DNA of 11,231 nucleotides. It comes from Gammaproteobacteria bacterium. Its GTDB lineage: Bacteria > Pseudomonadota > Gammaproteobacteria > Pseudomonadales > Pseudohongiellaceae. The stretch is from assembly GCA_002694855.1 (NCBI GenBank), contig NZNL01000010.1, forward strand, positions 11,215 through 22,445, written 5' to 3'. The notes beneath the pieces are model-generated. The model worked only from the letters and a program-made list of their open reading frames with translations, did not search any database and had not been told where the DNA came from. Below, piece after piece: positions 5,469-11,231 of this stretch; positions within the stretch are counted from its first letter, which is position 1; every line of letters begins with the position of its first letter. A program made the position numbers and the translations under genes.

Positions 5469-8252
5469 ATGGAAAAGACTTACCAGCCACAGCAACTGGA
5501 AGATCACTGGTATAAGACCTGGGAAGAAAAAGGTTATTTTGCATCTCAGGGTGAGGGTCAGCCCTACTGCATTGTAATTCCTCCGCCCAATGTGACCGGG
5601 CGCTTGCACATGGGACATGGTTTTCAGCATGCCATCATGGATGCATTAATTCGCTATCACCGTATGTTAGGTCGAGCCACACTCTGGCAGGTTGGAACGG
5701 ACCATGCTGGCATCGCAACTCAAATGGTGGTGGAACGCCAATTGAATGCCGCTGGGTCCAGCCGCCAGGAAATCGGTCGAGACGCCTTCGTACGAAAAGT
5801 CTGGGAGTGGCGAGAAAAATCCGGCGGAATCATTACCCAACAACTGCGTCGGATGGGGTCATCCCCGGACTGGACCAGGGAACGCTTCACTATGGACGCA
5901 TCACTGTCCGCAGTAGTAGAGAAGGTGTTTATAGATCTTTACGACGAGGGCCTGATCTACCGAGGTAATCGACTGGTCAACTGGGATCCCCAGCTACACA
6001 CAGCGATCTCCGACCTCGAGGTGTTCTCCGAAGAAGAAATTGGTTCACTTTGGCATTATCGTTATCCTCTAACAGACAACACCAAAACTGTTTCTGGAGA
6101 CACTTTTATTACAATTGCCACCACTCGTCCGGAGACCATGCTAGGTGATGTGGCGGTGGCCGTGCACCCAAACGACGAACGTTATACTGAGCTTGTCGGA
6201 AAGTTCGTAGAACTGCCGCTTTGTGATCGCCGCATTCCAATCATTGCTGATGAATACGTGGATCCTGAATTCGGAAGTGGTTGTGTCAAGATCACTCCGG
6301 CCCACGATTTCAACGACTACGAGGTTGGTAAACGCCATGATCTGGAGCTAATAAATGTACTCACTGATGATGCGAAAATAAATGAAAACGCACCAGCGGC
6401 GTATCGGGGAATGGACAGGTTCGACGCCCGGGAGCAGATCGTTATCAATTTGAAAAAGCTCGGATTGCTGGAAAAAATCGAAGAGCACAAGCTTAAGGTT
6501 CCTCGCGGTGATCGTAGTGGTGTCGTGATTGAGCCATATCTGACTCATCAGTGGTTTGTTGCAATGCAGTCTTTGGCGGATCCAGCCATCAGAGCAGTCG
6601 AGGATGGCGATATAGAGTTCGTACCAAAAAATTGGGAAAATACTTATTTTGCCTGGATGCGTAATATCCAAGATTGGTGTATTAGCAGGCAACTCTGGTG
6701 GGGTCACCGGATTCCAGCATGGTATGACGAAAACGATGAAATCTATGTCGCCGCCAACGAAGCGGAAGTTCGCAGCAAATATCAGCTAGGGGATGAGATT
6801 ATATTGCGACAAGATGCAGATGTGCTTGATACTTGGTTCTCCTCCGCATTATGGACATTCTCAACGTTGGGATGGCCAAACGATCGCGAGTATTTCGATC
6901 GCTATCATCCTACCGACGTTCTCGTCACAGGGTTCGACATTATTTTTTTCTGGGTTGCACGAATGATAATGATGACCCTAAAGTTCACCGGCGAGATCCC
7001 CTTCAAAAAGATATACATTACGGGATTGGTGCGAGATGAGCACGGACAGAAAATGTCGAAATCTAAAGGAAATATACTTGACCCTATCGATTTGATTGAT
7101 GGTATTGGCCTAGATGAGCTGATTGCCAAGCGCACTGAAGGGCTAATGCAACCACAATTGCAGCAAAAGATTGAAAAACACTCAAAGGAATCTTTCCCAA
7201 ACGGCATCATTGGCTATGGTACGGATGCACTACGCTTCACTTTTTACTCGCTGGCATCCACTGGACGCGACATAAAATTCGATTTAGGTCGCACCGAAGG
7301 CTTCCGTAACTTCTGTAACAAGATATGGAACGCAGCTCGATATGTATTAATGAATAATTCAGGAAAATCCGAACCGACATCCCTCGATAACATTCATTTT
7401 TCTGTTACCGACCGATGGATAATCAGTCGCTTCGAACATACTGCCAGGAATATCGAACAAGCCATGTTAAGTTATCGCTTCGATCTAGCTTCGCAAGAGC
7501 TACACGAGTTTATCTGGAACGAGTACTGTGACTGGTATGTGGAACTTTCCAAACCTATAATTTGGGATGAAGAAGCTAACCCGATGGAAGCACAAGCAAC
7601 CAAACATGTATTAGTGGTCGTCCTAGAAAAAATCTTACGACTGTTGCATCCATTTATGCCTTTTATTACTGAGGAAATATGGCAGCGGGTGGCTCCTTTG
7701 CTAGACATCGAAGGAGAAAGCATCATGCTTCAACCATACCCAGTTTTCGATGAGAGCAATATCGATAGCGAAGCGGAAGCTCATATCGATTGGCTTAAAG
7801 GTGTCGTTCTCTCAATTCGAAATATTCGAGGTGAGATGGGTATTTCACCGGCTAAAGCTATGCCGGTGTTAATGCGTAATGGATCGGACTTAGACAAGGA
7901 GAGGCTAGAAAACTTTCGTCATTATCTGCGGAAATTAGCGAAGCTGGATAGCATCGATTGGCTCGAACCAAATCAGGAAGTGCCTGTCGCAGCAACTCAG
8001 CTACATAATGACCTCGAAATCCTGGTGCCCCTAGCAGACTTAATAGATATCGAGGCAGAACAAGTCCGGCTTGAGAAAGAAATTGCGAAATTAGAATCTA
8101 GCTTGAAAGTGGTTTCCGGAAAATTAGACAACAAGAAGTTTGTGGAAAATGCTCCTGCAGAGATAGTTTCCAAGGAGCGCGAGAAAGAACAGCGGATGGC
8201 GGGGGCATTACAAGCCTTGCAGCAGAAACTGAATCAGCTTGCCAGTGTTTGA
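5469..8252 (+). CDS. valS: Valyl-tRNA synthetase ValS
   Basis: ValS charges tRNA-Val and edits mischarged threonine; it is a monomeric class Ia synthetase of the cytosol. From the ATG at 5469 the product has 927 residues. The nucleotide-binding HIGH motif appears as [13 protein letters not shown] (38-50) and the KMSKS loop as KMSKS (528-532). The editing domain lies between, with ATTRPET (217-223) and [12 protein letters not shown] (279-290). [32 protein letters not shown] and [17 protein letters not shown] are strong ValS signatures. The anticodon-binding domain spans about 645-800, and the C-terminal tRNA-binding coiled coil about 862-927. The frame is open upstream to an ATG at 5427, but [11 protein letters not shown] matches the MEKTYNPQ start of E. 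coli, so I place the start at 5469. No strong Shine-Dalgarno sequence precedes either ATG. The stop codon is 3 bases from the ispH stop on the other strand. Confidence 0.97.
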   Translation: MEKTYQPQQLEDHWYKTWEEKGYFASQGEGQPYCIVIPPPNVTGRLHMGHGFQHAIMDALIRYHRMLGRATLWQVGTDHAGIATQMVVERQLNAAGSSRQEIGRDAFVRKVWEWREKSGGIITQQLRRMGSSPDWTRERFTMDASLSAVVEKVFIDLYDEGLIYRGNRLVNWDPQLHTAISDLEVFSEEEIGSLWHYRYPLTDNTKTVSGDTFITIATTRPETMLGDVAVAVHPNDERYTELVGKFVELPLCDRRIPIIADEYVDPEFGSGCVKITPAHDFNDYEVGKRHDLELINVLTDDAKINENAPAAYRGMDRFDAREQIVINLKKLGLLEKIEEHKLKVPRGDRSGVVIEPYLTHQWFVAMQSLADPAIRAVEDGDIEFVPKNWENTYFAWMRNIQDWCISRQLWWGHRIPAWYDENDEIYVAANEAEVRSKYQLGDEIILRQDADVLDTWFSSALWTFSTLGWPNDREYFDRYHPTDVLVTGFDIIFFWVARMIMMTLKFTGEIPFKKIYITGLVRDEHGQKMSKSKGNILDPIDLIDGIGLDELIAKRTEGLMQPQLQQKIEKHSKESFPNGIIGYGTDALRFTFYSLASTGRDIKFDLGRTEGFRNFCNKIWNAARYVLMNNSGKSEPTSLDNIHFSVTDRWIISRFEHTARNIEQAMLSYRFDLASQELHEFIWNEYCDWYVELSKPIIWDEEANPMEAQATKHVLVVVLEKILRLLHPFMPFITEEIWQRVAPLLDIEGESIMLQPYPVFDESNIDSEAEAHIDWLKGVVLSIRNIRGEMGISPAKAMPVLMRNGSDLDKERLENFRHYLRKLAKLDSIDWLEPNQEVPVAATQLHNDLEILVPLADLIDIEAEQVRLEKEIAKLESSLKVVSGKLDNKKFVENAPAEIVSKEREKEQRMAGALQALQQKLNQLASV

Positions 8253-8255
8253 ATA

Positions 8256-9242
8256 CTAAGCATCCCGCAATTCACGCGGCATACTGAAGACAATGTTTTC
8301 TTCCACTCCTTCAACCTCTGCAGGTTCCAGGTGGCTAATTTCCTGCAACCGCTCTACCACTTGCTGCACAAGCACTTCTGGAGCCGAAGCTCCCGCTGTA
8401 ATTCCAAGGCGTAACCTATCCTCTAACCAGACAGGATCAATGTCATCAACCCCATCTATAAGGTAAGATTCGCATCCAAGGCGCTCCGCTAACTCCTTAA
8501 GACGGTTCGAGTTTGAGCTGTTGGGGGATCCAACAACCAGCAACAAGTCACACTCCAGAGCCAGTTGTTTTACGGCATCCTGTCGATTCTGGGTGGCATA
8601 ACATATATCTTCTTTCCGGGGCCCCTGTATAGTTGGGAAACGCATTACTAAGGCAGCTATAATCTTGGCTGTATCATCCATCGACAATGTCGTCTGCGTT
8701 ACGTATGAAAGTTTCTCAGGATTTTCTACTTTCAATCTGCTGACATCCGCGACCGATTCGACAAGATAAATCTTGCCTCCTTCGTCAGTATTATACTGAC
8801 CCATAGTGCCTTCCACTTCTGGGTGATTCTCATGACCGATGAGCACACATTCCCTGTCCGCTTGGCTGAACTTAGTCACCTCCATGTGAACTTTAGTCAC
8901 TAGCGGGCAGGTAGCATCAAATACCTTAAGCCCCTTATACCGAGCTTCCTCTTTCACAGCTTGGGCAACACCGTGAGCACTGAATATCACGATGGAAGAC
9001 CTGCCTCTAGAATCAATTAGCGGTATTTCGGAAAGCTCTTCAACAAATATAGCCCCTTTTTCCCGAAGGCTACTGACCACGAATTTGTTATGAACAACTT
9101 CATGGCGCACATAAATGGGGGCACCAAATGTGTAAAGTGCACGATTAACGATTTCTATGGCGCGATCCACGCCAGCACAAAACCCCCTGGGATTCGCCAT
9201 TCGAATTGATATCACTGGTTCAGTTGCTACTTTTATGTTCAT
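8256..9242 (-). CDS. ispH: 4-hydroxy-3-methylbut-2-enyl diphosphate reductase IspH
   Basis: IspH is the [4Fe-4S] enzyme that reduces HMBPP to IPP and DMAPP, the last step of the MEP isoprenoid pathway, in the cytosol. The product has 328 residues (E. coli 316). Cluster ligands C22, C112 and C214 are present in [24 protein letters not shown] and [10 protein letters not shown]. Substrate-binding residues found in E. coli are also present: H51, H90, H140, E142, T184, S242, S243, N244 and S286. Compared with E. coli there is a 10-residue N-terminal extension and about six extra residues at 75-83 (LIDSRGRSS). I use the ATG at 9242; M15 at 9200 would cut into the first beta strand just before NPRGFC. 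It follows fkpB by 13 bases, so it is probably cotranscribed with ileS and fkpB. Its 3' end nearly abuts valS on the opposite strand. Confidence 0.97.
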   Translation of the reverse strand: MNIKVATEPVISIRMANPRGFCAGVDRAIEIVNRALYTFGAPIYVRHEVVHNKFVVSSLREKGAIFVEELSEIPLIDSRGRSSIVIFSAHGVAQAVKEEARYKGLKVFDATCPLVTKVHMEVTKFSQADRECVLIGHENHPEVEGTMGQYNTDEGGKIYLVESVADVSRLKVENPEKLSYVTQTTLSMDDTAKIIAALVMRFPTIQGPRKEDICYATQNRQDAVKQLALECDLLLVVGSPNSSNSNRLKELAERLGCESYLIDGVDDIDPVWLEDRLRLGITAGASAPEVLVQQVVERLQEISHLEPAEVEGVEENIVFSMPRELRDA

Positions 9243-9255
9243 TAAAGTTCTGTCA

Positions 9256-9747
9256 CTAAAGTTTAACTTCTACCGCGTCTATGTTAGCCGGAATGACTGA
9301 GATGATTCTGGCTCTAAAGATGATCTGTTTACCTGCTAGGGGATGATTGAAATCTATCCCGATCGAGTCGTCACTAATATTCGTAACAACACCAGAAAGA
9401 TCAAAACCCTTCGGGTCTTTGAAGCAAACCATACTGCCCACTTCAGTCGGAATCAGTTCATCTTCCAGCAACTGTTCAAATTTGGCAACGGGAAATCGGT
9501 GGAAATTTCCCTGATTTACTGTACCAAAAGCTTGTTCCGGCTGTAAAAGTTCCTCAATATCATCACCAGTTCCCAGCCCAAGCAATAACCTTTCGAAACC
9601 CGGCAGCATGCTGCCGTCGCCTAATTTGAAACTCGGCGGTTCCTGTTCGAAATTAGAATCTATGACCTCACCGCTGGTTAGCAATAGAGAGAAATGTAAT
9701 GTCACTACGGATCCATTCTCGATTACTGGAACATGAAAATTGGACAT
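9256..9747 (-). CDS. fkpB: FKBP-type peptidyl-prolyl isomerase FkpB (SlpA)
   Basis: FkpB is a small cytosolic SlyD-like FKBP that isomerises prolyl bonds and can act as a chaperone. The product has 163 residues (E. coli 149). The split FKBP domain is seen as [18 protein letters not shown] (14-31) with [21 protein letters not shown] (41-61, the GDG..LPGFE signature), and it closes with [10 protein letters not shown] (131-140), a hallmark of SlyD/FkpB. The insert-in-flap domain, usually the chaperone part, lies between, at about 75-130, after EPEQAFG-like QPEQAFG. There is no histidine-rich metal-binding tail as in SlyD. The ATG lies 18 bases after the ileS stop and lacks a clear Shine-Dalgarno sequence. 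Another ATG ten bases upstream is in a different frame. In E. coli lspA separates ileS and fkpB; here it does not. Confidence 0.95.
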   Translation of the reverse strand: MSNFHVPVIENGSVVTLHFSLLLTSGEVIDSNFEQEPPSFKLGDGSMLPGFERLLLGLGTGDDIEELLQPEQAFGTVNQGNFHRFPVAKFEQLLEDELIPTEVGSMVCFKDPKGFDLSGVVTNISDDSIGIDFNHPLAGKQIIFRARIISVIPANIDAVEVKL

Positions 9748-9765
9748 GCCGATACATTAAGAGGA

Positions 9766-11231
9766 TCACGCAAAGCTGCGCTGCTCTCCCTCTCCCTCAA
9801 TATTTTCGATACAGCGGCGGCAGAGTGCAGGGTGTTCGGTAACTTCACCCACATCTTCAGAATGATGCCAGCAGCGCTCACATTTAGTATGAATTGAAGG
9901 CGAAACATAAAGCTTGAGGCCTGGAATGTCGGTATCTACAGCTTCATCATGAGCGCTATCTAATGAATGGATAAAAGTGTGTGACACAATCAATACAAAA
10001 CGCAATTCCTGCCCAAGTTGGTTCAACATAGCTTCGAGTTCCTGGTCACAGTATAAATAGACTTCTGCACTCAATCCGGAACCGACCTGTTTTTCTGCTC
10101 TCTTGCTTTCCAGTTCTTTGTTAACTGCTGTCTTCACTACCATGATTTGTCGCCAGAACTGATCCGAAAAATTTTGCGCTTCCGCAAACTCAGTAACGCT
10201 GTCAGAGAAATCTGTTAGCAAGACTGAAACGGTTCGTTTACCTGGGATGTTCTGCCAGATTTCATCTGCGGTAAAACTGAGGATGGGAGCAATCATCCGG
10301 CTTAACATTTCCAGAATGTGATACATGGCAGTTTGTGTGGAACGCCGCGCCAGGCTATCGGTCTGAGTGGTGTACTGCCTGTCCTTAATAACATCCAAAT
10401 AGAAACCTCCTAATTCGATGACACAGAAATTGTGGAGTTTCTGGTATACGTTAAGGAAATTGTATGCGTGATAATGGTCAATCACTTCCTTCTGAAGTAT
10501 CTGGCTCTGACGAATTATCCAATAATCGAGTGCCAATAGGTTTTCCGAAGACACTTGGTCCAAAGAAGGGTCAAAACCATTAAGGTTAGCTAACATGAAT
10601 CGGGCAGTATTACGGATGCGTCGATAAGCATCGGCGACTCGCTTGAAAATTTCCTCCGAGACAGTCATTTCACCACGATAATCCGTAGCGGCTACCCACA
10701 ACCTAAGTATGTCAGCCCCGTATTGCTGGAAAATCTTTTCTGGTGCCACCGTATTGCCCACGGATTTGGACATCTTTTTGCCTTCAGCATCTACAAAAAA
10801 CCCGTGGGTTAACACCTCCTTGTAAGGTGCAGTACCATTCATGGCAATGGCTGTTTTAAGGGACGACTGGAACCAACCACGGTGTTGATCCGAACCTTCT
10901 AGGTACAAATCAGCAGGATATTGCAGTTCATCCCGTTGCTCCAGTACTGAAAAATGCGTCGCTCCAGAATCGAACCAGACATCTAGGGTGTCTGTAACCT
11001 TGGTATAGTCAGAAGCTTCCTCACCAATTAATTCCTCAGGATTCAAATCGAACCAAGCATCAATGCCTTTCCGTTCAATTCGCAGGGCAACCTCTTCCAA
11101 CAATTCTGCGGTACGAGGGTGTAACTCTTGAGTCTCTTTGTTAACAAACAGTGTTATTGGTGAGCCCCAGGAGCGTTGCCGCGAAACACACCAATCTGGA
11201 CTTCCCTTTAACATCAGCTGAATCCGAGCCT
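9766..11231 (-). CDS. ileS: Isoleucyl-tRNA synthetase IleS, C-terminal half (5' end outside window)
   Basis: IleS charges tRNA-Ile and edits mischarged valine. About 487 residues are visible, roughly the last half of a protein of about 940. The frame is open at the right edge, where ARIQLMLKGSPDWCVSRQ continues the catalytic domain, so the ATG at 11214 is internal and not the start. Signatures in order are DWCVSRQRSWG, TLDVWFDSGATHFSV, YLEGSDQHRGWF and GKKMSKSVGN (KMSKS loop, codons 10776-10762), then the anticodon-binding helices including RRIRNTARFMLANLNGFDP and FYLDVIKDRQYT. The C-terminus carries the zinc-binding module CERCWHH...CRRC (codons 9882-9811) and ends EGEGEQRSFA, close to GDGEKRKFA of E. 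coli. The HIGH motif and most of the editing domain lie beyond the window. It is the first gene visible in an ileS-fkpB-ispH unit, and its promoter is off-window. Confidence 0.97.
   Translation of the reverse strand, partial: ARIQLMLKGSPDWCVSRQRSWGSPITLFVNKETQELHPRTAELLEEVALRIERKGIDAWFDLNPEELIGEEASDYTKVTDTLDVWFDSGATHFSVLEQRDELQYPADLYLEGSDQHRGWFQSSLKTAIAMNGTAPYKEVLTHGFFVDAEGKKMSKSVGNTVAPEKIFQQYGADILRLWVAATDYRGEMTVSEEIFKRVADAYRRIRNTARFMLANLNGFDPSLDQVSSENLLALDYWIIRQSQILQKEVIDHYHAYNFLNVYQKLHNFCVIELGGFYLDVIKDRQYTTQTDSLARRSTQTAMYHILEMLSRMIAPILSFTADEIWQNIPGKRTVSVLLTDFSDSVTEFAEAQNFSDQFWRQIMVVKTAVNKELESKRAEKQVGSGLSAEVYLYCDQELEAMLNQLGQELRFVLIVSHTFIHSLDSAHDEAVDTDIPGLKLYVSPSIHTKCERCWHHSEDVGEVTEHPALCRRCIENIEGEGEQRSFA

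Noticed and set aside
6348..7210. Minus-strand frames of about 100-120 codons inside valS
   Set aside because: They are antisense to valS, with low-complexity translations and no ribosome site or motif.
8313..8326. AACCT/AGGTT hairpin with a CTGC loop near the ispH 3' end
   Set aside because: It lies inside ispH coding sequence, has only 5-bp arms and no T run on either strand, so it is not supported as a terminator for valS or ispH.
11162..11214. ATG at 11214 as a start for a shorter synthetase-like gene
   Set aside because: The reading frame continues upstream to the window edge with IleS-like residues (ARIQL), so this methionine is internal to ileS.

Overview
The window reads as core chromosome of a gammaproteobacterium. 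LptF and LptG look closest to the Pseudomonas-type proteins as I remember them, and PepA, ValS, IleS, FkpB and IspH all align well with their gammaproteobacterial counterparts. Base composition looks moderate and fairly even. I see no mobile element, CRISPR array, tRNA, rRNA or phage gene. The genus cannot be fixed by eye; an uncultured, perhaps marine, relative of Pseudomonadales/Cellvibrionales is a guess.

Layout. (1) Positions 1-2848, minus strand: lptF, then lptG (ATGA stop/start overlap), then 51 bases later an exported carboxymuconolactone-decarboxylase-fold protein that runs off the left edge. (2) Positions 2849-3774: a small hotdog-fold thioesterase gene (minus strand) lies between lptF and pepA, flanked by two short non-coding gaps. 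The left gap holds an operator-like set of inverted repeats. (3) Positions 3775-8252, plus strand: pepA and valS, separated by about 200 bases with no holC. (4) Positions 8256-11231, minus strand: ispH, fkpB and the C-terminal half of ileS in one tight transcription unit, with no lspA between ileS and fkpB. This unit converges on valS with only 3 bases between the stop codons.

Functionally the window joins two gene neighbourhoods that are well known but separate in E. coli: lptFG/pepA/valS and ileS/fkpB/ispH. The genes serve LPS export (LptF, LptG with an LptB encoded elsewhere), peptide turnover (PepA), charging of valine and isoleucine tRNAs (ValS, IleS), proline isomerisation (FkpB) and the last step of the MEP isoprenoid pathway (IspH). 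Catalytic residues can be found in every recognised enzyme for which I could check them.

No new multi-gene system is evident. What deserves a second look is the departure from expected gene order (holC and lspA absent from their usual slots, a thioesterase inserted beside lptF), the exported AhpD-like protein, the loss of three lysines in LptG that matter in E. coli, uncertain starts for lptF and valS, and a few inverted repeats in the gaps.
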